A DNA stretch of 15,463 nt, from NCBI GenBank assembly GCA_011390085.1, contig JAABTB010000014.1, positions 1-15,463 of the forward strand. Direction: 5' to 3'. Made by a program: the position numbers and the translations under genes. Shown one piece after another: positions 6,955 to 14,215 of the stretch. Under the pieces are notes generated by a model that saw only the letters and a program-made list of their open reading frames with translations, did no database searches and was not told the origin of the DNA. Each line of letters opens with the position of its first letter. The first letter of the stretch is position 1. The DNA is from Desulfobacula sp. (GTDB lineage: Bacteria; Desulfobacterota; Desulfobacteria; Desulfobacterales; Desulfobacteraceae).

Positions 6955-8376
6955 TCAGGGTTTTGATCTATGTTTAAAAGGCTTTCTTCCGGTAGGCTTC
7001 GGCTTTGGAAGAAATTTTTTACGGGGTTCCGGCAAGTCCTTTTCCAAGGCTTCGGAAGGATATTCGCAGGCAATCTTATAGCCCAGGACTTTTTCTATTT
7101 CCGGGATGAAAAAAGAACTGGATTCATCGGCAAAGCTGATGGATATGCCGGAGGCCCCGGCTCTACCCGTGCGGCCGATCCGGTGAATATAATGGTCCGG
7201 CTCATTGGGAAGGTCATAGTTGATGACATGGCTGATATTTTCGATATGCAATCCGCGGGCGGCCACATCAGTTGCGACCAGAAGATTGATCCTGCCGGCT
7301 TTAAAATTTTCCAAGACTTTGAACCGTTTGTCCTGGGGAATATCACCGGAAAGGACGCTGCATTTTTGATTGTAGCGTTCAAATTTTGAAGCCAGATATT
7401 TGGCCGTATCCTTTCGGTTCACGAATAAAATCACCCGGGTGAGGTTTTCACTGGTAATCAGATTATAAACATGTTTGAATTTGTCGGATTCCGTTGTGAT
7501 ATAGACAATCTGGTGAACGCTGTCCGCCGCCGTCTGTTCCGGGTCGATCTCGATCTGGACGGCATTGTCGGTGGTCCAGGTTTGGGCCAGCCTTAAAACT
7601 TCCGGGGTCAGGGTGGCTGAGAAAAACAGGGTCTGCCGTTTGCTTTTATGGGGGGTGGTGAGGATGATTCTCCGGACGTCCGGGATGAAACCCATGTCCA
7701 GCATCCGGTCCGCCTCATCAATGACGATAATCTCAACCTTGGACGTGTGGATCAGTTTTTTATCCATGAAATCCATGAGCCGGCCCGGCGTTGCAACGAT
7801 TACATCAATAGGAGAGGATTTGAGGGCCGCTTGCTGCTCCTGATATCCGGTCCCGCCATAGACGCCCAATATTTTAAAGCGGGTATATTTGGCCAGGGCT
7901 TTAAAATCTTTTTCAATCTGGTGGACCAGTTCCCGGGTAGGGGCCAGGATGAGTGCTCTCGGTGTTCCGTTATTATTTTTTTGAGGTGTTTTAAAGAAGG
8001 CCGCCAGGATTGTAATGATAAAGCTTGCACTTTTGCCGGTCCCGGTCTGTGCTTTTGCCGTAGCATCTTTCCCTTCAAGGGTATAGGGCAGTAGTTTGGA
8101 CTGAACCGGGGTGCAATAATTGAATTTCAGATCTGCAATGGCGTGCAGAATGCTTGAATGAAGTCCCAGGTCGTGAAATCGGGTTTCCCCTTCCAGGGGT
8201 TCCACCGGGAAATCCAGAATGGTCCATTTTTTTTTTTGAGGCCTTGAAGGACGATTTTGGACAAGTTCTGCCGCAGGAGGAGGCGTAGATTTCGGGATAT
8301 CAGCAGGGGGAGCTGAAGGGGGGAGAGCAGATTTCTTTGTAAAAAGGGCTTTTAAAAATAATAGGAATTTTTTCAA
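6955..8376 (-). CDS. rhlB: DEAD-box RNA helicase, RhlB-like
   Basis: This is an ATP-dependent RNA helicase, likely cytoplasmic, with a role in RNA turnover or remodelling. It has 473 residues. Both RecA-like lobes are complete: Q-motif region FNYCTPVQ (86-92), motif I AQTGTGKS (109-116), PTREL (146-150), TPGR, DEAD (220-223), SAT (253-255), ATDVAARGLHI (368-378) and HRIGRTGRAG (398-407). The core (RFHDLGLHSSILHAI onward) resembles RhlB more than RhlE. A Pro/Ala/Lys-rich extension (1-60) and a basic C-terminal tail (445-473) flank it, as in RNA-binding helicases. The only start before the core is a TTG at 8376 with a weak GAAAG upstream, so the start is less certain than the rest. A run of 11 A on the coding strand encodes Lys 48-50 at the end of the extension. 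Confidence 0.93.
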   Translation of the reverse strand: MKKFLLFLKALFTKKSALPPSAPPADIPKSTPPPAAELVQNRPSRPQKKKWTILDFPVEPLEGETRFHDLGLHSSILHAIADLKFNYCTPVQSKLLPYTLEGKDATAKAQTGTGKSASFIITILAAFFKTPQKNNNGTPRALILAPTRELVHQIEKDFKALAKYTRFKILGVYGGTGYQEQQAALKSSPIDVIVATPGRLMDFMDKKLIHTSKVEIIVIDEADRMLDMGFIPDVRRIILTTPHKSKRQTLFFSATLTPEVLRLAQTWTTDNAVQIEIDPEQTAADSVHQIVYITTESDKFKHVYNLITSENLTRVILFVNRKDTAKYLASKFERYNQKCSVLSGDIPQDKRFKVLENFKAGRINLLVATDVAARGLHIENISHVINYDLPNEPDHYIHRIGRTGRAGASGISISFADESSSFFIPEIEKVLGYKIACEYPSEALEKDLPEPRKKFLPKPKPTGRKPFKHRSKP

Positions 8377-8398
8377 TCGGTTCTTTCGCTTTTCTGTT

Positions 8399-8445
8399 AA
8401 AAATGAACAGCCTGTCTGTGTTTAAATGGTAATTAACAGACAGGC
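8399..8445 (-). terminator. Hairpin after the ThiS/MoaD-like gene, possible terminator
   Basis: GCCTGTCTGT (8410-8419) pairs perfectly with ACAGACAGGC (8436-8445) around a 16-base AT-rich loop. Read on the minus strand it begins 14 bases after the stop of the small ThiS/MoaD-like gene and is followed, after 6 bases, by a run of five T. It could end the oxidoreductase transcript, although the T-run is displaced and the loop is long. It also lies in the immediate 5' leader of the helicase gene and could act there. Confidence 0.5.
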
Positions 8446-8459
8446 CAGGATTTGTGAAG

Positions 8460-8630
8460 CTAAATTTTTGAATGGTCCTTGATCCTGGTTTCTGAAAATT
8501 TGGGACTGGACACAAGTTTGCCGTTCAAGCGAACCACAGAACAAAATTCAACATTTTCAAGACGCTGCAAAAGTGTGGTCAGGGTCATATGCTCAGACCA
8601 GGCTATTTTTTGTCCATCCACTTCAATCAC
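8460..8630 (-). CDS. Small ThiS/MoaD-like beta-grasp protein without Gly-Gly tail
   Basis: The 56-codon frame starts with GTG at 8630 and ends at TAG (8460-8462). It lies directly behind the aldehyde oxidoreductase. The N-terminus MIEVDGQKIAW, the TLTTLLQRL helix and the stretch SVVRLNGKLVS fit the ubiquitin-like sulfur carriers ThiS and MoaD. MoaD supplies sulfur for the molybdopterin dithiolene that aldehyde oxidoreductases need, and small MoaD-like genes beside such enzymes are common. The protein stops at KDHSKI, where relatives usually continue for about ten more residues to a C-terminal Gly-Gly. None of the three frames restores that tail. The GTG is in the same frame as the oxidoreductase, separated only by TAA CTA, and has no strong Shine-Dalgarno, so coupled translation is likely. 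It may be a degenerate or non-carrier form. Confidence 0.7.
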   Translation of the reverse strand: MIEVDGQKIAWSEHMTLTTLLQRLENVEFCSVVRLNGKLVSSPKFSETRIKDHSKI

Positions 8631-8633
8631 TAG

Positions 8634-10772
8634 TTATTCAATTCCGTTTTTCTTCAGGATATCCATGACTTCGGGAAAATCAATACCCAACCGCTTGACG
8701 GTTTTGACGGTAGGGATGCCGTTATTCGTCCATCCCCGTCGGTCATAAACCGCATCCTTGAGTTTTTCATATTGGTCTTCTCTTTTTTTCCGCAACGCTG
8801 ATAGCTTTTCTTGAGTGTTCATGGGACTGATATTAAAGCCGTATTTATTTTTTAGCTGTTCGTCATATCTTTCCTTCCGGGATTCATACTCTTCAAGTGT
8901 TACAGGGCCCACGGCCCGGTAAGGCAGGGTATCATGTTCTCTTGTGCCGAAACCCATCTTCAGGTTGAAAATCCTCTGGAAATTATAGACTGCCTCGCTC
9001 ATGGTGATGATGTCCTCGGGTGCTGTTTTTCGACCGGTGACGGAGCTGAAGAAGTCGGCATACCAGCCGACATGTTTCATCACTTTAGCCGGTTCCGCCG
9101 TTTTTTTATTGTCTTCGGGAACGATATCGTTCCAGGGAAGCTTGCAAAGGCCGCAGAGGCCGAACCATGTTCTGAACATTGGGAACCAGTGAAGGGCCTC
9201 GGCTTTGTTTTCAAAGGTCGGCATGAAATTGTGAACCATATCCAGGAAAATCAGCCAGGCTTCATCATGTTGGGGACCCTTCAGGGCAAGACCGTAGCCG
9301 CCCTGCTGGGCAAGGGATTCCTTGGTAATGTATTCGGAGAATTCCAGACCTTTGGATTCCATGCCGATGTCCTGCATAAAGGCCATGTCGGCGCCGAAGT
9401 CCTTGGCAAAGATTTTTTTCATATTCCGGATGCCCTTGCCGACAATGGTTCCAAAGCCTTCTCCCTTGGCCATCTGATGGATGATGGCCAGGGCATTGAA
9501 CCTGTTGCCAAAGCTTAAATCCATACCTCCGGTGTGATCTTTGGTGATCAGTCCGTTTTCAAAGCATTCCATGACAAAGCCAAGGGAAGTTCCAACGGAA
9601 ATGGTGTCAATACCATAGGCATCACAATAGAAATTGATTTCAAGAATGGTATGGGCATCGAAAATGCCCAGGTTTGATCCGCAACCGGCAATGGTTTCAT
9701 ATTCCGGACCATCGACAAAAACTTTTTTCCCCTGGTAGGGACCCGTAAACGGGGAAAAATCTTTGACACCGTGGGCGCAGGCCACGGCACAGCCTTTCCA
9801 GCAGCCGTCAAATCCCTTGTCAAAAATGTGTTCATAGATTTCTTCACCAATGACTTTGCTTTCAGGATGGGAGCCGAATTTGAAATTATGGACCGGCAGA
9901 CAGTCATGATCATTCATAATGGGGACCAGGTGGGTGGTCCCGACCAGGGCCATGCGGTTTTGCCCGGGATCCAGTTCATGGATTTCTTTTGCATGGTTTT
10001 TGGTGACAATTTTGAGTGCCTCGAGATCGCCAGGATTGTTGGATTTCATTGAAACGGCACCATATCTGGCAACAACGGCCTTGACCCGCTTGTCGGCAAA
10101 AACGGTTCCGATGCCCCCGCGGCCGGCCTGTTTATACCGGACCCGTTTTCGTCCGGCATCCCACCAGGAAAAATTCAGACATCCGAAAAAGGTATGCTCG
10201 GCGCCGGGTCCTGCCGTTACCACAGACACATTGACCGGTTTGTCGGGATCAAAATGCCGGGTCAGTTGATCTGATAATTCATAGGAATCCTTGGGAAGGT
10301 TTTCGGCTGTAAAGATTTTTATTTTATCTTCAATTCCGTCGATGAGGATGACCCTGTCAGCGGTTGCTTTGCCATCGATCTGGAGGACATCAAAACCGGA
10401 AAATTTTTTATAGGGTCCGAAATATCCGCCGACGTTGGAATCAATGGGAGCCCCGGTCAAAGGGGAAATGGAGGTGACAATGCTCTTTCCACCGCCGGGA
10501 TAGCCCGGTGTTCCACCAAGGGGGCCGGATGAGATACAGACTGCATTTTCAGGGTCATTCCATTTGGTCGTTCCGGAAACCGAATTCCATAAAAGCCAGA
10601 GGTCATATCCTTTCCCACCGATGAATGTATGTTTGATTTTTTCATCAATGGGGTTGATCATAATGTCGTTTGAACTCAGATTGATGCGAAGGGATTTGTC
10701 CGTATACCCTTTTTGTATGGTTGCTTTTTCATAAGAGACGGATTTAATCTCTTTTAGTTGGAAATTGCTCAT
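8634..10772 (-). CDS. Tungsten/molybdenum aldehyde:ferredoxin oxidoreductase family enzyme
   Basis: AOR-family enzymes oxidise aldehydes to acids with a bis-pyranopterin tungsten (or molybdenum) cofactor and one [4Fe-4S] cluster, passing electrons to ferredoxin; they act in the cytoplasm. The protein has 712 residues, somewhat longer than the ~600-650 of archaeal AORs. The N-terminal domain shows FIGGKGYDLWLL, SSGPLGGTPGYPGGGKS and GRGGIGTVFADKRVKAVVA, typical of pterin binding. Cluster ligands are probably C324, C328, C332 and C540 or C543 (GLCGLC). The first three are spaced x3/x3 instead of the x2/x3 of the Pyrococcus enzymes. The end GWTNNGIPTVKTVKRLGID is family-typical. AAGGAG lies 8 bases before the ATG. 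The substrate cannot be read from sequence. A class II benzoyl-CoA reductase BamB subunit is a related alternative but less likely. Confidence 0.92.
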   Translation of the reverse strand: MSNFQLKEIKSVSYEKATIQKGYTDKSLRINLSSNDIMINPIDEKIKHTFIGGKGYDLWLLWNSVSGTTKWNDPENAVCISSGPLGGTPGYPGGGKSIVTSISPLTGAPIDSNVGGYFGPYKKFSGFDVLQIDGKATADRVILIDGIEDKIKIFTAENLPKDSYELSDQLTRHFDPDKPVNVSVVTAGPGAEHTFFGCLNFSWWDAGRKRVRYKQAGRGGIGTVFADKRVKAVVARYGAVSMKSNNPGDLEALKIVTKNHAKEIHELDPGQNRMALVGTTHLVPIMNDHDCLPVHNFKFGSHPESKVIGEEIYEHIFDKGFDGCWKGCAVACAHGVKDFSPFTGPYQGKKVFVDGPEYETIAGCGSNLGIFDAHTILEINFYCDAYGIDTISVGTSLGFVMECFENGLITKDHTGGMDLSFGNRFNALAIIHQMAKGEGFGTIVGKGIRNMKKIFAKDFGADMAFMQDIGMESKGLEFSEYITKESLAQQGGYGLALKGPQHDEAWLIFLDMVHNFMPTFENKAEALHWFPMFRTWFGLCGLCKLPWNDIVPEDNKKTAEPAKVMKHVGWYADFFSSVTGRKTAPEDIITMSEAVYNFQRIFNLKMGFGTREHDTLPYRAVGPVTLEEYESRKERYDEQLKNKYGFNISPMNTQEKLSALRKKREDQYEKLKDAVYDRRGWTNNGIPTVKTVKRLGIDFPEVMDILKKNGIE

Positions 10773-10900
10773 ATTATAACTCCTTGGCTATAAAATCCTT
10801 TTTTAAATTTGCAATACAAGGTTTTAGACTCATTTTTAATCATATATACCATATCTTCCGGGGTTAGGATAGAAGTGACCTGACGGTTGAAATAGGCATA

Positions 10901-10925
10901 AATGGTTAAACCATTGATAAACCAT
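10901..10925 (-). promoter_or_regulatory. Operator-like palindrome plus third half-site
   Basis: AATGGTTAAACCATT (10901-10915) is a palindrome with 7-base arms around one central base. The half-site TAAACCAT (10907-10914) recurs as a direct copy at 10918-10925, 11 bases away or about one helical turn. The palindrome overlaps the end of the predicted -10 and is centred on the predicted start point of the oxidoreductase transcript, a position expected to allow repression. The regulator is not encoded in the window as far as I can see. Confidence 0.6.
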
Positions 10926-10942
10926 CCGGCCTCAAATGTCAA
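10914..10942 (-). promoter_or_regulatory. Candidate promoter of the aldehyde oxidoreductase gene
   Basis: On the minus strand a perfect TTGACA (10937-10942) is followed by a 17-base spacer and TATCAA (10914-10919), four of six -10 matches. Transcription would start near 10907 and leave a leader of about 135 bases. The rest of the 286-base gap between this gene and yggT (10773-11058) is AT-rich. I see a TTGACT (10985-10990) facing yggT but no good -10 for it. Confidence 0.55.
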
Positions 10943-11058
10943 TTCCCGGCCATGAATTTAATCAGGCTAAATATTCAAAAAAACTTGACTTTTTGTAGTA
11001 TTCATAGTTAACCAGTGAATTGTGAAAACAAGAGAATCATGGAAAAAAGGTAAATTCA

Positions 11059-11361
11059 ATGTTCATTTTAGCCAATTTTTTTGATGCCATAGCCGGAGTC
11101 ATGGGCTGGGCTCTCGATATCTATATGTGGATTGTGGTTGCCGGGGCTGTCCTGTCCTGGGTGAGCCCTGACCCCTATAATCCTATTGTAAGGTTCATCA
11201 ACAATGCCACAGAACCTGTTTTTTATCAAATCAGAAAGAGACTTCCCGTAAATTTCGGGGGACTTGACATCTCTCCCATCATTGTAATTTTAGCGATTTA
11301 TTTCCTTCAGAGATTTGTTGTGAACAGTCTTCACGGGCTGGCGCGGGCGATGGCACAATAA
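11059..11361 (+). CDS. yggT: YggT/YlmG family integral membrane protein
   Basis: This is a 100-residue inner-membrane protein with two hydrophobic segments, around residues 10-33 and 72-92. Between them lies the family-typical stretch VLSWVSPDPYNPIVRFINNATEPV followed by basic RKRLP. The family is linked to cell division, membrane/septum organisation and, in E. coli, osmotic tolerance, but its biochemical role is not settled. The ATG has AAAAAAGG 8 bases upstream. divIVA follows after 17 bases; a yggT (ylmG) and divIVA neighbourhood is also known from Gram-positive division clusters, which supports a shared role at the septum or pole. Confidence 0.93.
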   Translation: MFILANFFDAIAGVMGWALDIYMWIVVAGAVLSWVSPDPYNPIVRFINNATEPVFYQIRKRLPVNFGGLDISPIIVILAIYFLQRFVVNSLHGLARAMAQ

Positions 11362-11378
11362 AAAGCGAGGTATTTTAT

Positions 11379-11879
11379 ATGGGAATAACACCTTTGGTTG
11401 TTAAACAGAAAGAATTCACGACAAGATTCAGGGGCTTTGATGTTCAGGAAGTAGACCGGTTTCTTGAAGATGTGGCAAGAGAATTGGATCAACTGAATCA
11501 TTCCATTCAAACCCTACATGAAGAAAATCATCGGCTGAATCTGGAGAATCAAGGCTATCGGAAAAGAGAAAATTCCATGAAGAATGCCATGATCCAGTCC
11601 CAGAAAGTCCTGGATCAGATGAAGGAAAATGCAAAAAAATCTTCCGAGATCATTATTGCCAATGCGGAAGTTGAAGCTGAAAAAATATTGAACAGGACCC
11701 ATAAACGGCTCTCTCAACTTCATAGCGACATTATTGAGCTGAAGCGTCAACGGATTCAGCTTGAAATGCAGATCAGTGCAGTCCTTGAATCGCATTCAAA
11801 AATGCTTGAAATGACCAAGGAAGAAAATAAGGCTGCCGACGAAACAGATTCCACTTTGAAATTTTTAAAGCAAGCATAA
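11379..11879 (+). CDS. divIVA: DivIVA-domain protein
   Basis: DivIVA proteins are coiled-coil scaffolds that bind curved membrane at poles and division sites and recruit other proteins. The 166-residue product starts with the family lipid-binding motif: ITPLVVKQKEFTTRFRGFDVQEVDRFLE (residues 3-30, key F13, R16-R18 region, GFD). A long coiled coil rich in Glu/Lys/Gln runs from about 33 to 145. The tail is short. A GCGAGG Shine-Dalgarno precedes the ATG. It sits between yggT and pilT on one strand with gaps of 17 and 31 bases, so these genes are probably co-transcribed. A role in placing the pilus retraction machinery at the pole is my inference from this context. Confidence 0.93.
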   Translation: MGITPLVVKQKEFTTRFRGFDVQEVDRFLEDVARELDQLNHSIQTLHEENHRLNLENQGYRKRENSMKNAMIQSQKVLDQMKENAKKSSEIIIANAEVEAEKILNRTHKRLSQLHSDIIELKRQRIQLEMQISAVLESHSKMLEMTKEENKAADETDSTLKFLKQA

Positions 11880-11910
11880 TAAAAATACTTAACTAAAAAG
11901 GGCATTGGCA

Positions 11911-12993
11911 ATGGCTGAAATTGATGCTTTTTTTAAGCTGATGCATGAGCAGGGGGCCTCCGACCTCCACCTGTCCTCCGGGCAACAACCTGCATTAAGG
12001 CTTCATGGCGATATCCAGCGGATTAAATATGATATCCTCACAAGTGATAAATTACGGGGACTTCTCTATGAGATCACCTCCCAGGAGAAGATCAAGACCT
12101 TTGAGGAAACCGGTGATGTGGATTTCGGCTATGAGATTCCGGGGCTGGCGCGATACAGGGCCAATTATTTCATGCAGAAGAGCGGAATTTCCGCTGTTTT
12201 TCGTGAGATTCCCTCTGAAGTACTGACGATAGAGCAGCTCGGCCTTCCTCCGGTTATTTCAAAACTGGCGGAACTTCCCCGGGGGCTCGTTCTTGTGACG
12301 GGACCCACCGGGTCCGGAAAATCAACCACCCTTGCCGCCATCATTGATCAAGCCAATAAGGTCAGGAAAGACCATATCATAACGGTGGAAGATCCCATCG
12401 AGTTTGTCCACAGAAGCCAGAACTGTATTGTCAACCACAGGGAAGTCGGCTTACATACAAAAACATTTTCATCTGCACTCAGGGGAGCCTTGCGTGAAGA
12501 TCCGGACATTATTCTCGTGGGTGAGTTAAGGGATCTTGAAACCATTTCTCTTGCCATTGAAGCTGCTTCAACCGGCCACCTGGTTTTCGGAACCCTTCAT
12601 ACCTCCAGTGCCTCCAAAACCGTGGACAGAATTATCGAAGTCTTCCCATCCACGGAGCAGGCCCAGATACGCTCCACTCTGGCAGACGGGTTACGGGCGA
12701 TTATCGCTCAAACCCTGTTCAAAAGAATCGATAAAAAAGGCAGATGTGCAGCCCTTGAAATTCTTGTGGCAACACCGGCGGTAAGGAATCTGATACGGGA
12801 AGCCAAAACCCACCAGGTCCCGTCCATGATTCAGACAGGAAAGCAATATGGGATGCAACTGCTGGATGATGCCATCATGAATTTATACAAGAAAGGATGG
12901 ATCAGTGCCGATGCCGCATACAGCAAAGCCAATAACAAATCTTTGTTCAGGTCCTTTTTAAAAAATCCGCCGGCTGATTTTACCGAAGCTTAG
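11911..12993 (+). CDS. pilT: Type IV pilus retraction ATPase PilT
   Basis: PilT is the hexameric cytoplasmic motor that depolymerises type IV pili and drives twitching motility. The protein has 360 residues, close to the usual ~345-360. It opens with the family start DAFFKLMHEQGASDLHLSSG. It has Walker A GPTGSGKST (131-139), the Asp box VEDPIEF (159-165), Walker B DPDIILVGELRD (197-208), the His box TGHLVFGTLHT (221-231) and the retraction-specific AVRNLIRE (290-297). I take the ATG at 11911, 8 bases after AAAAAGGG; a TTG two codons upstream lies too close to that site. It is followed after 53 bases by a second, divergent copy. Confidence 0.95.
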   Translation: MAEIDAFFKLMHEQGASDLHLSSGQQPALRLHGDIQRIKYDILTSDKLRGLLYEITSQEKIKTFEETGDVDFGYEIPGLARYRANYFMQKSGISAVFREIPSEVLTIEQLGLPPVISKLAELPRGLVLVTGPTGSGKSTTLAAIIDQANKVRKDHIITVEDPIEFVHRSQNCIVNHREVGLHTKTFSSALRGALREDPDIILVGELRDLETISLAIEAASTGHLVFGTLHTSSASKTVDRIIEVFPSTEQAQIRSTLADGLRAIIAQTLFKRIDKKGRCAALEILVATPAVRNLIREAKTHQVPSMIQTGKQYGMQLLDDAIMNLYKKGWISADAAYSKANNKSLFRSFLKNPPADFTEA

Positions 12994-13046
12994 CCTGTCT
13001 TTTCCGATACCATGGATGAAACAGATTCCTCAAAAAGGAAAGCCCT

Positions 13047-14210
13047 ATGAAAAAACAACAGATTGATCACATTCTGTCAAAAATGCTGGACTCCCATAAT
13101 AATGTTTCCGATTTGAATTTTACCCCTGGAAAACCCCTTCAGGTAGAAAGCTCAGGACAACTGGCGGCCGTCAACATTGAGCCTGATTTTAATTTATTAA
13201 CCCCTTTTCAGACGGAAATCATCGCCTTGAATTTGATTAATAATAACCGGAAATTGATGGAAACACTGATCCGGGAGGGGTCCTGCGATTTATCCTACCA
13301 GCTTGGAAATAAGGCCAGGTTCCGTGTGAATATTTTTTCAAGATCCGCCCGGTATTCCATTGTGCTCAGGAAGCTTGAAACTCAGATTCCCACAATTGAG
13401 GAACTGTTGCTGCCCAAAGCCTTTCACAGGATGTCGGAAGAAAAGAACGGCATCATTTTTGTGACCGGAGCGACAGGTTCGGGTAAAACCACATCCCTGG
13501 CGGCACTGCTGGATAAGATCAATGAAACAAAATCGGTTCATGTCATCACCCTGGAAGATCCCATTGAATATCAGCATCCCCAGAAAAAATCCACATTCAA
13601 CCAGAGAGAGCTGGGTGCAGATTTTGATACCTTTGCCAATGGCTTGAGAGCTGCTTTGCGTCAGGCCCCCAAAGTGATCCTGGTGGGTGAGATGCGGGAC
13701 AGGGAAACCGTTGAAATAGGACTTACGGCTGCGGAAACCGGCCATCTGGTTTTGTCCACCCTGCATACCGTGGATGCCGGGCAGACAATCAACCGTGTAT
13801 TGGGGATGTTTTCCACGGAAGAAGAAAAGCAAATCCGGATCCGTCTGGCCGATACCCTCCGATGGGTTTGTTCCCAGCGATTGCTGCCGAAAATAGGCGG
13901 CGGCAGAGTTGCTGCCTTTGAGATCATGGGAACCAATCTGAGGGTAAAAGATTCCATTCTCCATGGAGAATCCGAAGGAAAAACCTTCAATGAAATTATT
14001 ACGGCGGGAAAGCCCCAGGACATGGTCTCTTTTGATGAGTATATTATTTCTCTGTATGAAGAAGGCAAGATCGATGAGAATACAGCCATTTCCTATGCAT
14101 CAAGAAAGGATATTGTCGGCCGAGGACTCGATTCGATCAAGAGTTCACGGGGCGAGACCACTTCCAAGATTGATTCTTTGGAGATTGATCTTGGATATAA
14201 AGGAAAATAA
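13047..14210 (+). CDS. Second PilT/PilU-like secretion ATPase, divergent
   Basis: This 387-residue protein is a paralogue of the preceding PilT. Walker A GATGSGKTT (141-149), the Asp box LEDPIEYQH (169-177), Walker B VILVGEMRD (210-218) with the catalytic Glu, and the His box TGHLVLSTLHT (231-241) are intact, so ATP hydrolysis is expected. Two features differ from canonical PilT: the acidic REDPD before Walker B is RQAPK here, and the retraction motif AIRNLIRE is replaced by LRVKDSIL (298-305). The N-terminal domain is also less alike (VSDLNFTPGKPLQVE). The C-terminus extends about 30 residues with Ser/Lys/Asp-rich sequence. This fits an accessory motor such as PilU, which assists PilT, though a distinct subfamily is possible. 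AAGGAA precedes the ATG. Confidence 0.9.
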   Translation: MKKQQIDHILSKMLDSHNNVSDLNFTPGKPLQVESSGQLAAVNIEPDFNLLTPFQTEIIALNLINNNRKLMETLIREGSCDLSYQLGNKARFRVNIFSRSARYSIVLRKLETQIPTIEELLLPKAFHRMSEEKNGIIFVTGATGSGKTTSLAALLDKINETKSVHVITLEDPIEYQHPQKKSTFNQRELGADFDTFANGLRAALRQAPKVILVGEMRDRETVEIGLTAAETGHLVLSTLHTVDAGQTINRVLGMFSTEEEKQIRIRLADTLRWVCSQRLLPKIGGGRVAAFEIMGTNLRVKDSILHGESEGKTFNEIITAGKPQDMVSFDEYIISLYEEGKIDENTAISYASRKDIVGRGLDSIKSSRGETTSKIDSLEIDLGYKGK

Positions 14211-14215
14211 TCGTT

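Noticed and set aside
8934..9518. 194-codon plus-strand frame inside the aldehyde oxidoreductase gene
   Set aside because: Fully antisense to a clear conserved enzyme, and its translation shows no family motif; shadow frame.
10985..11013. TTGACT upstream of yggT as a promoter
   Set aside because: No acceptable -10 at 15-19 bases; TTAACC at 17 bases matches poorly, so I mention it only as a possibility in the gap.
13026..13040. Small hairpin TTCCT/AGGAA overlapping the Shine-Dalgarno of the second pilT-like gene
   Set aside because: Only five mostly AU pairs, too weak to support a regulatory claim.
13338..13964. 208-codon minus-strand frame inside the second PilT-like gene
   Set aside because: Antisense to intact Walker motifs, with a composition typical of shadow translation.
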